Assembly: GCA_963682025.1 (NCBI GenBank)
Contig: OY821518.1
Span: 305,449,429-305,513,428, forward strand
Length of the DNA stretch: 64,000 nucleotides
Origin: Cordilura impudica
Taxonomy: Eukaryota; Arthropoda; Insecta; Diptera; Scathophagidae
Direction: 5' to 3'
Below are positions 11,975 through 24,735 of the stretch, piece by piece (position 1 is the first letter of the stretch; every line of letters starts with the position of its first letter). Position numbers and translations under genes: made by a program. The notes beneath the pieces are model-generated. The model worked only from the letters and a program-made list of their open reading frames with translations. It did no database searches and was not told where the DNA came from.

Positions 11975-12740
11975 ATAATTAAATTTTTAAGAAAAGGTAT
12001 TTTTTAAATAAAAGGTACTTTTTAAGAAAGGACAATTTTTAGAAAATGTACTTCTTTAAAAATGGTACCTTTTTAAGGAAACTACGTTTTCAATAAAAGA
12101 CACTTTTTTTAAGAAACGTAATTTTTTAATAAAAGGGGTTGTTTTATGAAAAGGTACTTTTTTAAGAAAATTTATTTTATTTATTAAGAAAACATAGTTC
12201 TTTTTTAAGAAAAGGTACGTTTTTAAGAAAAGGGATTTCTATGAAAATGTGCTTTTTTAAGAAAAGGTACTTTTTTACGAAGAGGGATTTTTTGAAAAGG
12301 TACTTTTTATGAAAACTTACTTTTATAAGAAAAGGTACGTTTTTATAACGAAAGATACTTTTTTAAGAAAAGGCACTTTTTTAAACAAGATGTTTTTTTA
12401 AGAAAAGGCAATTTTTAAGAAAATTTAATTTATTTTAAGAAATGGTGCTTCTTTAAGGAAACTAAGTTTTTTAAGAAAATTAACTGTTTTTAAAAAAAGG
12501 TGCATTTTTAAGACAACACACTTTTTAAGAAAAGGTATTTTTTTTAAGAAAAGGGATTGTATTTAATAAAAGGTACTTTTTTATGAAAAGCTAATTTTTC
12601 CGAAAAAGGTATTTTTTAACAAAAGATACTTTCTAAGAAAAGGTAATTTTTAAGAAAATGTAATTTATAATAGTAAGTACTTTTTAAGGAAATGTACTTT
12701 CTTGAGAAAATGTACTTTTTCATAAAAAGGTACCTTTTAT
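11975..12740. repeat. GTAC tandem array 1 (AAGAAAAGGTACTTTTTT unit)
   Basis: A degenerate tandem array of about 17-19 bp units of the form TTAAGAAAAGGTACTTTTTT, in the AAGGTAC orientation on the plus strand. Unit length varies and many units carry point changes in the GTAC core. It starts about 90 bp after the mariner at 10882-11885. Long frames inside are repeats, not genes. Confidence 0.85.
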
Positions 12741-14680
12741 TAATTTATAAATATTAATCTTACAGCAGTACAGAGTTAGTCAGTAAGCCAATAACGAGCA
12801 TAAATATATTAAGTATTGGTCGTGCAGATAAATGCTCTTATACAGTAAAAAATCGGTAATGTACACATGATAAAATCATGAAAAAACCGGGATAAAAAAA
12901 CTTAATACAGCTCAATAATATTTGTGAATATTTTAGTTAAATGAAAAAAGAACATGACTTGTGAACAGCCTAAGTTTCCTCACTTGCATAACATTTTTAT
13001 TTTTGCAACAATGTAATTTTGCATTTACGTAGCTAAGGTACATATAGTTCCGGTAAATATTTCATTTCTTAAAAGTACTCATTTGTCTAGAATTGCGCAA
13101 AATTGTGTTTAAGGAACCACAATGTGAAATAGTTTCTTTTTAATAGTACTTTAAACTATTTAGCTCAACTAGCACTTTTGTGTGCAAATGTCTTTAAAAG
13201 AACTACCTACATAGAGTGTAACTGTAAATGAAAAGGGGATAACAATATTAATTTCGTAAAAATAAAAGTCTCCACATAAGTTAATTGTAGAAACGAAAAA
13301 TAAAAATGGATAAAAAAAATTATGTATGTTAAAAATATCAGTTGGACTTATCATGCATTCCGATATAATGAAGTATTAATACCATTATGACCATACTATA
13401 CCGATATTTTTTTTTCTCGTAGACAAAAAGGCACTTAAAACTCAAACTACATGCAGACATAAATGTTGAGGTACAACTGAAAGGAGATCATTATATGTTC
13501 ACTATGAAACATATTTTTTGTTCAATACATGCAACCTAAATGTAGGTAAAATAATTATTTTTTATTTTTATGGAAAAACAGAGGAAAAGAGGCATATTTC
13601 TATACACACCCACACATACAAAAATAATATTATACCACACACTCGTATGTCTGCAGTATAAGAATTACCAAAACTTCAATGCATTAAATTTAAGAGGATA
13701 GAAGAACACATAAAAATATACCAATAAAATCAGCTCAATACTTTATTGAATTCTTGTAAACACTCGTTCTTGAATAACGACAATACTTGAGCACATAAAC
13801 ATCAACAATACAAATGCAAACGAATCATTGCACATACATTATGGGATGAACTTTATATAGGTATAACCATCATCATCATCATCATCATTATCATTCACAA
13901 GATGAGGACTAGTTCAAATAGAATCACAAAAAATGCTAACTTTATTATACGTATCCTTATTCTCGTACATATACTGTGGATCCTAGTAATGTGACTAACT
14001 TACAACAACTCATTTAATGCTGCTAGCCGCAAGTTGTTCCAGACCATTTGACTTTGGCTGGGCGATTGTGTTATCTAGTAGTTTGTAGTTGTTTGCTATG
14101 TGTGGTTTTAGTAATGTAATTTTTAGGAAATGAAACGAAAAACAAGACTTGGTGCAACAAGAAAAGTAAAATAAAAATCCAAATACTAAACTACTTTGGT
14201 CGGTATATTTCGACAATTTCAAATATAACAAATAATTTAAAAAATTTTCCTTTAGCAAGACTGATATTTAGTTTAGCCTTCTAAGTAAAAATTAAATATT
14301 TCAGCATACATTTTGCATTGTTGGCCCTTTAGAACTATTTTCAGATATATTTATAAGTTTGAACTCTTAAAGATCTACAGAACAGGTGTTGCAAATGCTG
14401 TGAAAATATTAAAACTTATATTTTATTTGTAAGTGCAATGTATAAAGGCAACACCAGATACAAATCTTATTTATAAAAGATGTAGAGAAAGTTTCTTTCA
14501 CATACATACACCGAAATAAAATCCATGTGGTCAAGTGATGTAAAGTTGTCTGCTAAATCATTGGTTCATTGATTATAGAGTAGTATTTTACGAACAAACA
14601 TAGAAAGTCGAAAATAACACAGCATGCCTGCTGGCGGACCATATACCCGTACATATAAATTTCAACCAATTCCATTTAAC
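12741..14680. other. AT-rich stretch with a short (ATC)n microsatellite
   Basis: The only structured feature is an ATC microsatellite at about 13867-13890 (CATCATCATCATCATCATC). Frames at 13169-13354 and 14010-14258 (minus) are not domain-like. Confidence 0.5.
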
Positions 14681-15517
14681 AACAAGTAAGAAAATTATAG
14701 TCGGTGTAGACCGACTATACGATACCCTATACCATGCGTTTAGAAACCCTATCTCTTATGCCCAACTGACTGGACATTGAAAATAAGCAAAAACCAAACT
14801 TGAGTGGGATTTTTATTAATTTTTTTTTGGCTGCAGATATGAAAAAGTTCATATCGGATGCTATATCTATATAGGGACTAGGTCCAAAAATGGACCGATC
14901 CTGATCATGTTTGGTAAAGTCTCTTGTATTTTGCAAAAATATGGACAAACAAAATTTGAGAAGAATCAGTGCAATATTTTTGTTTTTTAATAGATTTAAG
15001 TGAAGATCGGGAAGCAGCTCTATATGGGGTCAAAGGGATCATTTTTGGACTACTCATTAGTGGATGTAATGAACGCATACAAACCCAATTTGAGTAAGAT
15101 CTATATGACAATTTGGATCTCATGGCAATTTATGTCGATTTCATATGGGTAATTTGTATGGGGGCTAGGTCTGAACATGGACCGATTCTCACCAATTTCA
15201 ATAGCGTTCATCCCATGGCCGTTCATAGCGTTCATCAATAGCGTTCATCCCATAAAAGCTTATATATCCAATTTCATCAAAATATATTCATATTTGCGAC
15301 CTGCAGTTTGATTACAAGCTTTACATGGACACACAGACGGACGGACGGACGGACGGACGGACGGACGGACGGACGGACATTGTTAAATCAACGCAGAAAG
15401 TGATTCTGATTCGATCGGTATAATTAAAGATGGGTCTAGGTCAAATATTTTTGGTTGTTACAAACAGCAGCACAAAGTCATTATACCCAAACCACATAGT
15501 GGTATAGGGTATAAAAA
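14681..15517 (-). mobile_element. DINE-1-like element, AGTCGGTCTAGACCGACT subfamily
   Basis: Nearly complete. On the plus strand it opens with AACAAGTAAGAAAATTATAG and the palindromic hairpin AGTCGGTGTAGACCGACT, then GATACCCTATACCATGCG. It closes with an (ACGG)n tract (15341-15379) and CACATAGTGGTATAGGGTAT, the 5' terminal hairpin. It belongs to the variant lacking the ACTAAGAGTTGTCC insertion. It carries a private local duplication of GTTCATCAATAGCGTTCATC (about 15205-15255). The conserved frames inside (14727-15123) recur in other copies only because the DNA is repetitive. Confidence 0.85.
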
Positions 15518-15831
15518 TAAATTAATTATGGTTTTCAGCACATCGTTGGCTTACTTTTACGAAGTGAAACTAAATTAATCTCAAAAATGATAAATTTGCA
15601 AAACACACTTATTGTTGAAATGATACGAAATAAATTAAAATTGCAATATATTAGAAATTAGAAACAATTTTAGTAAGCAATTCCAAAAATATATATGTAA
15701 AATCAAAGAATTAAATAAAGAAAGAAGTGTAATTTTTTCAAATAACTTGTTTTTCAGAATCTAATTCTCTTCACTAGAAACAAGAAAATTAAAAATATAA
15801 GTCCCCATTCCCTATAAGATGATAATAATCG

Positions 15832-17400
15832 GTATTTTTCATAAAATTTGTACTTTTTTTTATATAGAAGGACTTTTTTATATGAAAGGTACTTTTTATA
15901 GGTGTCATTTCCATATAAAATGTACTTTTTTATACAAAAGGTAAATTTTGATTTAAAAGGTAAGTTTTTATGTAAAAGGAACTTTCATATGTAAAAGTTA
16001 GTTTTATAAAAGGTACTTTTTCATGTAAAATGTCAGTTTTTACATAAAAGGTACTTTATTAATTTAACATCTTTTAAAATGTACTTTTTTATGTAAAATC
16101 TACTTTTTTATATAAAAGGTACTTTTTCATATAAAAGGCATGTTTTTATATAAAAATAATTTCTTATACAAAAAGCACATTTTTATATAAAAAGTACTTT
16201 TTATACAAAAAAATGCTTTTATTATACGGAAGGTAGTTTTTTAAATAAAATGCACTTTTTTATATAAAAGCTACTTTTTATGTAAAAAGTACTTTTTCAT
16301 ATAAAAGGAACGTTTTTGTATAGAAGTAATTTTTTATACAAAAAATACTTTTTTATATAAAAAGTGCTGTATAAAAATTACTTTTTTTAAATAAAAGTCA
16401 CTTTGTTATACGAAAGGTAATTTTTTTTTATTAAAGGGAGTTTTTCATACTTATAAAAAAATACATTTTTACATAAGAATTAATTTCTTATATAAAAGGT
16501 ATTTATATAATAGCTACTTCTTGTATAATAGATACTTTCTAAACAAAAGGAGCTTTTTATAGAAAAGGCACTTCTTTATTTAAAAGATCCTTTTTTATAT
16601 AAGATGTAGTTTTATATATAAAAGTCGCTTTTTTGTATAAAAGGTACGTTTTTAAATAAAAGATACTTTGTTATATAAAGTAAACTTTTTTATATAAAAG
16701 GTACTTATTTTATATAAAATGTACTTTCGTATGTAAAAGGTACTTTTTTATATAAAAGGTACTTTTTTATACAAAATTTACTTTTTTCCAAAAGGTACTT
16801 TTTTATATATAAGGAACTTTTTTTATACGAAAGGTACTTTTTATACAAAAGGTACTCTTTTATATAAAAGGTGCTTTTTATATAAAAGGTACTTTTCGTA
16901 TAAAAAGTACTTTTTACATAAAAGGTACTTTTTATACAAAAGATACTTTTATATGTAAAATGTACTTCTTTATATAAAAGTTTTTTTATTATATAAAAGG
17001 TACTTTTTTATAAAAAATTAACTTCTTATATAAAAAATACTCTTAAATAAAATGTACTTTTTTATACAAATGGTACTTTATTACATAAAGGTACTTTTTT
17101 AAATAGTTTTTCTTTATACAAATGGTAATTTCCATATAAAAGGCACTTTATTCAATAAGAGGTCCTTTTATATATAAAATTTACTTTTTTAAAAATAACT
17201 TTTTTATATAAAAGCTATTTTTTATATAAAAGATATTTTTTCTATAAAAGCTACTTTTTTTATATAAAAGGCACTTTTGTTTAAAAAGGGTACTTTTTTA
17301 CATAAATGGAACTTTCCTATTTAAACTTTTTTTTGTATGAAACCTACTTTTGTCAATTCACTTTTTTCTACAAAAGGTGGTCTTTTATTAAAACGAGATG
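15832..17400. repeat. GTAC tandem array 2 (ATATAAAAGGTACTTTTTT unit)
   Basis: About 1.55 kb of 18-19 bp units of the form TTTTTATATAAAAGGTAC, in the AAGGTAC orientation. The flanking part of the unit (ATATAAAA) differs from array 1 (AAGAAAA), while the AAAGGTACTTT core is shared. A DINE copy lies about 315 bp upstream and another about 380 bp downstream. Confidence 0.9.
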
Positions 17401-17782
17401 TTTATTCAACACGTACTTCTTCAATTTTTAGGACCTTTTAAGTAGTTGAAATAATTTTTGTAACTATTTATTTAACCAGTATCCTTTTGTCACAATTTGA
17501 TCGTTATCTTCAATAAGCGCACCTTAATATATTTACTTCAATAAGTTCATCTTGTGTTCCTTAAGATTCTATTTCCGATTATTGTCTGTTTGTCCTTCCT
17601 CAACAAACATATAAATATATATTATATTTTATTGTCATTTGTGGAAGAAAATTTTAGTTGAAAAACTAAACAGCCTTTTTCTTCTGACGCCACATTGACG
17701 CGTCGTAATGGCGGCGTTTTACATCCGTTTGGCGCAAGAATATCAATAATTCTTTAAGCCAACTAAATGATGTTCTCGTGGC

Positions 17783-18435
17783 TATACCCTATAACGAGTT
17801 AGTGCTGATGTTTGAAATTGCCAAAACATATTTGACCTTTTATTATACCGGTCTGAGTTGATTTAGTCCGTCTGTCCGTCTGTCGGTGTGTCGATGTAAA
17901 CCCTGTATTTGAAATACAGGTCGCGAATTTGAATAAATAGTTATTAGGAGAATTTTATACATAAGCTTCTGTCGATCATAGCACGATCGCTACTGAAATT
18001 GGTGTATGTGCAAACCTAGCCCAAATAAAAATGACACCTATTTGTTCGATTTATATTTCCCTTAGATCAAAATTATCATATCCTGGTCAAATTTCATTTG
18101 TTTGATTCGCCCAATTCTTCCTGATCTTCACTTAAATCTATCAAAAAACAAAACTTTGTATAGATTTTTCTAAACTTGGGTTTGTATATGTTTTTGAAAT
18201 AATAAATGACTTTACTAAGGATCGATCAATTTTGGCCTGTTCCTAATATTAATATCGTATCCGATATGAACTTTTTATATCTGCAGGCAAAAAAATTTAA
18301 TAACAATACCACTCAAATGTAGTTTATGCTTATTTTCAATATTCAATTAGTTGAACATGAAACTCATTCTCCATACTCATGATACAGGCTATTGTACAGT
18401 CGGTCTAGACCAACTATTAATTTCTTACTTGTTTT
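17783..18435 (+). mobile_element. DINE-1-like element, plus orientation, diverged
   Basis: It begins ATACCCTATAACGAGTTAGTG, carries TCCGTCTGTCCGTCTGTCGG near 17868 and ends with CAGTCGGTCTAGACCAACTA and TTTCTTACTTGTTTTA. It is more diverged and shorter than the 24.7 and 33.3 kb copies, so probably older. Confidence 0.8.
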
Positions 18436-18710
18436 ATTTGGATATTCAAGGAAAGTGAAGAAATTATCTGAAAAACTTATACTTATTAAAACTTATTAAA
18501 AATACACGATAGCTCTGACAAGCATTTTATTAGACAATATGTTTGCTATAAATTTAATGAGATGCGAAGTTAAATTGAAATCGGAGAGAAAATAAAAAAG
18601 ATTTCCAATTTAGTTTTTCAATACTTAAAATATATAATTATTTTTCAATTAATTGTAAATGGAAACAATAACTCGCACATAAAGTACGGTACATTTTTTT
18701 ATTCAACATA

Positions 18711-19088
18711 TGTATAATATTAATAGCCAAGGCGATTTCTTGTGACCGATGTTTTGTTCTACCGTTTTATCCCGATTTTGACCAAACGTATGTTATTTGA
18801 AAGATATTTCTTTTTAACCGTTTTGTAGATTTACAGATTTTTAAATTTTTTCCTTTATTTTGAGTAAATTGCATTTAAATTTGCTACTAACACATACATA
18901 AAATTATACTATGCTATATGTGTGTTTATTAAATTTGTTAATGTGTTTGTAATAAAAATGAGTTTGTTTTTTTGTGTTGATTTGTGAATTGTCTATAATT
19001 GATTAGCATACCTTTAGGGTCTTTATTTAATGAAAAAATAAAATTTCCTAGAGTTTGCACTCGAATTTCGAGGGCTGGACTCTGCTAG
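18711..19088 (+). mobile_element. Small Helitron-like non-autonomous element (copy 2)
   Basis: It starts TATAATATTAATAGCCAAGG (the first bases TG instead of TC) and ends CTGGACTCTGCTAG before T, with TCGAATTTCGAGGGC as the subterminal hairpin region. It is collinear with 10387-10729. Confidence 0.65.
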
Positions 19089-20423
19089 TTTTTATTATTT
19101 TTCTTAAAATGAACTTTAAATCGAAATCAAGGTTTAGTTTTGTTAATAGTTTTAGACTTGGTCATATTCAAATTATATGTAATTGTATGAGTATTTAGAA
19201 AAACATTAGATAACTTTAAATTTTGGCTGCTTTGAAGATGCTTTAATTATCTCTTATACTATTTTATTAAAAAAAAAAAAAAAGAAACGAAATCATCTTG
19301 CTTTAGCCTTAGTAAGTTAATGAACAAGAATACTTACTTAATATAAAATTATTCTTTCTGTAAATTCGCAGCGGTACTTCGTAAACCATCAAAGATATAA
19401 ATCTAATATTTTCTCACTTAAGCTACTTTCACGAGCAAGGCAATTAGGAACAAAGACCCACAACGAACTATTTTCATTCGGTTTGTTTTGGTGATAGTCT
19501 TTTAGCAAATTTATACTATATATTTCCATTACTAAAACGAATAATTGACTAGAGAAAACTATTTGTAGTTGTTTCTGATTTTTTTTTCTTTAACACAAAC
19601 TACTTATTTAATAGATTTGTTAAGTCAGTATAAAAAGTTCTAATAATAATGTTTAAAGAAAGAATAACAACAAAATTAAACAAACCAAAATAACACACAA
19701 ATTTATTTCCTATACTAATTGAGTGGTATCCAAAACAAAAATGCTCCACTTCATTAGAAATTTTGCAGTTCAATCTTGTTGAATACTCGTAGCTACATAA
19801 AACGACCGACACAAACACCAACACATTACCGTACAATACAAGAGAGATATTACAAAACCTATCAAACCTGTTCATAGTTATAAAAGTCATTATCATCATC
19901 ATTCACAGCAAGAGCAAGAACAACAAAAACAGCATATACAGTGGCATTTAAATTAAAAGCACTTCAATCCATTAGAAACACTGATTTGGATCTATACAAA
20001 CACATACATACATATGTACATGTATCGTTAATTATTACTGAAGTTGTTGTTGTTTTTTTTTTTGCTGAATTATCAATCACTTTTTATGTGTTAGTGCAAA
20101 AGTAAAAGTATTTGCCCTCTACAAGGTGACATTTAAGTGATTTAAAGTTGTTTGCTTCAAGTACACATTTCTTGATTGCTAGAGCTTTCCAAGTTAAAAT
20201 CTTATTTTCTAAATTGTCAGGTTGTTAGAATAAGATTAATTAGATTAATAAATAATTAAAAATAATTGATTGTCTCCATTCTTAAAAACAATGAATTTAT
20301 CAGCCACTGAAATTATCATTCTGATACGAATTTATTTATTGTTTTGTGCAAGTATTTTGTTTTCATAGAAAGAGAGAGAGAGAGAGAATTAGAGATAAAA
20401 AACAACTAAAATCAAATACTAGC
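19089..20423. other. AT-rich stretch with (AG)n microsatellite
   Basis: AGAGAGAGAGAGAGA lies at about 20371-20387 and a T-run at about 20050. The 100-codon frame at 19600-19902 (minus) has no recognisable motif and its translation is low complexity. Confidence 0.5.
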
Positions 20424-21100
20424 GAGAAAATCATAGTCGGCCTAGACCGGCTATACCATACCCCATACCATGTGGTTAGAGAAAGCATTTTTGGTCCAAA
20501 TAATTGAATATAGAAAACAAGCATAAACCAAATTTGAGTGATATTGTTACTAGTTTTTTGCCGGCAGATATGAAAACGTTAATATTGGATGCTATGTTTA
20601 TAATGGGGATTAGTTCGAAGACTAGACCGATCCTGACCGTATTTGCCAAAGTCACTTATTTTAAGCAAAAACATATATAGTACATACAACTAATATATAG
20701 GAAAAATCTGTAAAAAATTTTGTTTTTGATAGGTTTAAGTGAAGATCAGGATGCAGCCTTATATGGGTACTGTGAAAGCATACAGAAACCAAATCTGATC
20801 CGGATCTTCATTATAATTCGGATCTTATTGAAATTTAAGTCGACCTCATAGAGTCATTTGCATGGGGCCTAGGTCTGAACATGCACCGATTTTCACCAAT
20901 TTCAATAGCGTTCGTCTTATGATCAAATGCCATCAAGATATATTCATATTTTCGACCGGTAGTTTTATTATAAGGTTTATATGGACACACAGACAGATGG
21001 ACGGACATCGCTAAATCGACTCAGAAAATGATGAAAAGTCGATCGGTATAATGAAAGATGGATTTAAATCAAATATTTTTGATGGTTACAGGTATAACAA
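20424..21100 (-). mobile_element. DINE-1-like element, 5'-truncated
   Basis: The 3' hairpin AGTCGGCCTAGACCGGCT is present at about 20434-20452. The body matches other copies, including the GACCGATCCTGACCG block. A weak ACAGACAGATGGACGGACAT tract lies near 20990. The terminal CACATAGTGGTATAGGGTAT hairpin is missing at the right end. Confidence 0.75.
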
Positions 21101-21699
21101 AGAATAATGTTAAACTAGTATGTGTCGAGTTTTTATACCCTCTATCATAGACGAAACCAAGGTAAGGAAAAAAAAATTAAGGTTGAAAAAAAAACCTTTT
21201 GACTATGTCATAAAAACTGACAACAAACTATGGCCACGACTGACATCTCGTAATTTTCTATTAATTACGTTGGCACTACATCTTATAAACTAACTAAAAA
21301 TCCGGCTGTGAATAAAAAACTAATTAGCAACATGTTGGCAATTTCATTTTATATGTCAAATGTTGCCAGGGGTTGCAAGTGACAAGACACTACAAACCGT
21401 TTTCATACAACTGACAAAAATTGATAACAATTGACATTGAAAATGACATAGTGAAAACCAGGCATAAGGAAAAAAAATTTTAAGGTTGAAAAAAATTTCA
21501 AGAAAAACAATGTTTAGTTAAAAAAAATAAAATAAAAATTAATTTGATATGTTAAAAATTTTCACCACAAAATGGCATCCCAAACAGCTGACCTGAATAC
21601 ATTTGTGATCTCCAAAAACGGACGGAGTCTTTCAAGAATATATGTACACATTTTATGGTGGAAATTTGTATGGTGCCGAAAAATACATGAAGTAAAAAA
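21101..21699. other. AT-rich stretch with a short direct repeat
   Basis: GGTAAGGAAAAAAAAATTAAGGTTG near 21165 recurs as GCATAAGGAAAAAAAATTTTAAGGTTG near 21465, about 300 bp apart, between blocks rich in TGACA. The origin is unknown. Confidence 0.4.
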
Positions 21700-21990
21700 A
21701 TAATATAAACAGCAAAATACCAGGGCCGTGATTTTGTTAATGATTGACAGATTTTTGGACAAAAAAAATAATGGCACAACACAATTCCATAGCTCCAGAT
21801 CAACACTTTGTCCAACGTTTCTCCTGTTGGTTTTTTCCCTTCCAGATAATAAGATTTCTTAAAGTTTTTAAAAAAGACATTTGCTTCATCAATAATTTCA
21901 TCATTGGAAGCATATATCTTTCCGATAAGGTAGATAAGGTAGCAATTCGTATCCCAGCTCACGGAATTCGAACATGGTGACTGCACACAT
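21700..21990 (-). pseudogene. Mariner transposase C-terminal remnant
   Basis: The minus strand encodes ELGYELLPYLPY near 21950, then GKIYASNDEIIDEANVFFKN and FKKSYYLEG. Frame-shifted KRWTKC follows at about 21790-21800. These are the last motifs of mariner transposases, but the segment with the third catalytic D (SPDLAPSDYFLFPNL in the family) has been deleted. No TIR could be identified. Confidence 0.6.
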
Positions 21991-22040
21991 GCGTACCAGT
22001 GGATTGTCTTTAAGAAAATGCACTTTATTTGGTCAAACAC

Positions 22041-22764
22041 GTTCGTTTTTTTTTTTAATTGTCGCTTAATCGATCCAAAAAGTTGTCCTGATATCTTCCA
22101 GAGATCTGCAATAAGTATTGAAAAAGCGAGTACAGTTGAATCATGATTCTTAATTTTTTGTACTTATACTTATTGAAATATTGTTGGATCTTATATCCGC
22201 TCTAAAGTTTGAAGTACTCGTGATACTCATACGTAACAACATTGTTCACGTTGTTGTGTAGACGATGAAAAATAATTATGATTAGAATAGCAACACTCAA
22301 TTATCCATTGTGAGGTTGGGCGTTTGCTCTGTTGTGTTTCTATGGTAAATATGCATGTATACATGTATGAACATATATGTATTTGTACATGGATGAGTTG
22401 AATGAGTTGAATCAATTGTAAGTATTATAAGTACTTTCATAAAATTATAAATCAAACTGAAGTGATTTGAGAATCATGCAGATTTGGCATGAGTAAGATG
22501 TCGCCGTCGGGTTCATATTTATTGCTACTTTTACTTATCAATCAACATTGTTGTAAATATGAGTACATCAGATCCATGATCTCTACTACTCACTTATACT
22601 TAAAATTTCATAAGTGACTATGATTACCAAAAAAAAAAAAACGATTCATTTCTGATCTCAGATATATACGCTGTGTTGAAGATAATCGATGTTTGCCCTT
22701 TTAGGCGTTGGATCTCAAAAAAAAAAATAAAAATTGTTGGGGCTACTGCTTAGTCTCCCGTGTA
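22041..22764. other. AT-rich stretch, nothing recognised
   Basis: No family-level similarity seen. Frames are short. Confidence 0.4.
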
Positions 22765-22990
22765 TAAAACGGCACAAAACTCATCCGTAGTGTAGCTCAA
22801 CAGCATCAAGTACGATTGCTTTTTTGTGGTCAATATTGAGCAGACGCGGTTCCCATCTTGAGCGCAGCTTACTCATACCTAACTGATCATTTAAAATGAA
22901 AATCACAGAACCATATGATATAGCGATCGGCCTACACCATGTCCTGAATTTATTCGACATTTTCAGACCTCTTTACCCGCCTTCGTATAT
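22765..22990 (-). pseudogene. Mariner transposase N-terminal/linker remnant
   Basis: Translation of the minus strand gives an ILNDQLGMSKLRSRWEPRLL stretch preceded by LYHMV and followed by NIDHKKAIV. This resembles the helix-turn-helix-to-catalytic linker of mariner transposases (family form: LGMxKxxARWVPRLLT). There are stops on both sides and no TIRs were found. It could be the 5' half of the same dead element as 21700-21990, but orientation and spacing do not prove this. Confidence 0.4.
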
Positions 22991-23009
22991 TTTTAGACCA
23001 CGTAAGTAA

Positions 23010-23110
23010 CGTCAGTGGTCTTGCTCGAGCTATTTTTGGACCCCGTTCTCATATAGTTATCGCATCCAATATGAAGTTTCTTCTATGAGAGTTTCCTTTA
23101 TCAATTTCTG
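23010..23110 (+). mobile_element. Possible DINE-1-like internal fragment
   Basis: TTTTTGGACCCCGTTCTCAT followed by ATCGCATCCAATATGAAGTT resembles the internal block (GGACCTAGTCCCCATATAGA, then AGCATCCGATATGAACTTTT) of full copies read in plus orientation. It is short and diverged. Confidence 0.4.
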
Positions 23111-24735
23111 TAGAAGCAATATGATCTTACCAATCTGTAAGACTCCATAACCTTTGATCTAATATACCGAATTAATGTTAGTTATTTTAGCAGACAAAAT
23201 AAAGAAGGCATTTTCTAGCTGTTTGAAATTGTAAGTAATTTTGGAAGCTCTATATATATATAAGTTTTTCAGAAGAAACAAATTTTAAGTGACCAAAGCA
23301 AGTTTGGGGATAACAAAAATTTATGTGTTGGCAAAACTTTTAAGAAACGTATATTATTTTCTCAACCGAGAAGACCAAGACCATGACGATTGTATTTGCT
23401 TGTGTCGGACCTTAATGCAAATGAAGTCTTAACTCGTTAACAAATTCTAATCCAGGTAAGGGAATTCGCCTTACTAATTATTACTTGCAGAAGCTAAGAA
23501 TCAACAACCTCCATGCATTATGGGGCCTATCATGCGTTATAATTAATATATAAATTTTACAAAATCTCTCTCACATCTAGTGGCGGGGTACAACAAACAA
23601 CGACCTGTACATCATTATCATTTTATAAGATAATGATGGCGTAGTTCTCGGATCTTCACGTTTCTCTTCGTCAATCCACTTGGAATGTGGTGGCTGATTA
23701 CAAAAAGCATTATATGCAAAATATTATAAACATGAACTACTTTAGCACGATACGGGCGTAGGGCTGTCAAAGTCACGCATCTGCAGGATAAAGAACACTT
23801 TTGTTTGCAAGTTAAAATAAAACGTGACGATGCTCTGTTTGTTTGTCGGGTTCAAACTATATAAATAGAACCGAAAGTAAATTTTAGTTTACTTGTTTAA
23901 CTTAGAGATACAGAAATATTAAAGGTAATTTTTTTTTTACAAAAAAGTGTGTCAGTAAGTAAGTTAGGCATTTATGGTTTCAGCTTTGTTACTTTTTTTC
24001 TTTGTACATATTTTTGAAGTTACTGACTACAAAAGCGAGGAGTAACTAATCTGAATATATTTTGTATGTTCGCAAATAAGAAAATGTTAAAAAAATTATA
24101 TATTAATGCAACGTGCTTGGTAGAAAATATTGTCTTACTTCATTCTTGTCGGCAGAGACATTAAAATATTCAAATGTCTTGTTCGTGAAGTGAAAAAGGC
24201 AATTCGTTATAAATGAAATGTAAAATAAAAATTATTTTTATGATACAATTGAAATTTATTTCAAATATTAGGGAAAATTAAACTACGTAAAGATGAGCTA
24301 ACTAGTATCACTAAGATATAGGCCGCCTTTTCAAAACTTTTGGATAAAATTACCTTTTCCCTAACCCAACACAAGAATATTCTGTTTTCTTTATTATATT
24401 TTTAAAGTAAATTAGAAACGAAATGTGTTTAAAAAATAATGTTAATTTTCATCTCAATGCAAATTTTTTTTTTCCTCTTCTCTAAGCAGAAAAAATAAAA
24501 ATATTTCTGTTCATTTTGGTTAAAATATATTAATCATTCAAAGAATTTCTTTTTTCATAGTTAAAAAGTTTTAAAGAATTTTTATAGTAAAATGTTTCTT
24601 CAACTTCGTAAACTTTAACAAGAAGTAAATTATCAAAATAATAAGAACTTATTATTAGTTTTTAACCCACATTGAAACAAAGTATTTGCTTAAATAACCC
24701 CAATACTTAACCTCTTTAAAACAAAAACAAACAAA
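23111..24735. other. Non-repetitive stretch, less AT-rich in its first half
   Basis: About 23340-23900 is less AT-rich than its neighbours and matches no repeat elsewhere in the window. A TATA-type promoter candidate sits at its end (listed separately). No domain-bearing frame was found. Confidence 0.4.
23866..23937 (+). promoter_or_regulatory. Candidate TATA core promoter with short first exon
   Basis: CTATATAAATAG at about 23866-23877 is a strong TATA-type box. TTAGTTTACTTG about 25-30 bp downstream could be an initiator. AAATATTAAAGGTAATTTTT at about 23915-23937 has the form of a 5' splice donor (AAAG/GTAATT). If real, a short non-coding first exon would be spliced to sequence outside what I can recognise. 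TATA-like strings are common in AT-rich DNA, so this is tentative. Confidence 0.25.

Noticed and set aside
15340..15380. (ACGG)n tracts as independent microsatellites (also 25360, 33960, 43240, 43574, 62468, 63365)
   Set aside because: They are a fixed internal component of DINE-1-like elements, expanded to different lengths in each copy.
21552..22040. 162-codon frame as a possible membrane protein gene
   Set aside because: The middle encodes mariner motifs in this and neighbouring frames, while the hydrophobic end is out-of-frame sequence, so it is a broken transposase.
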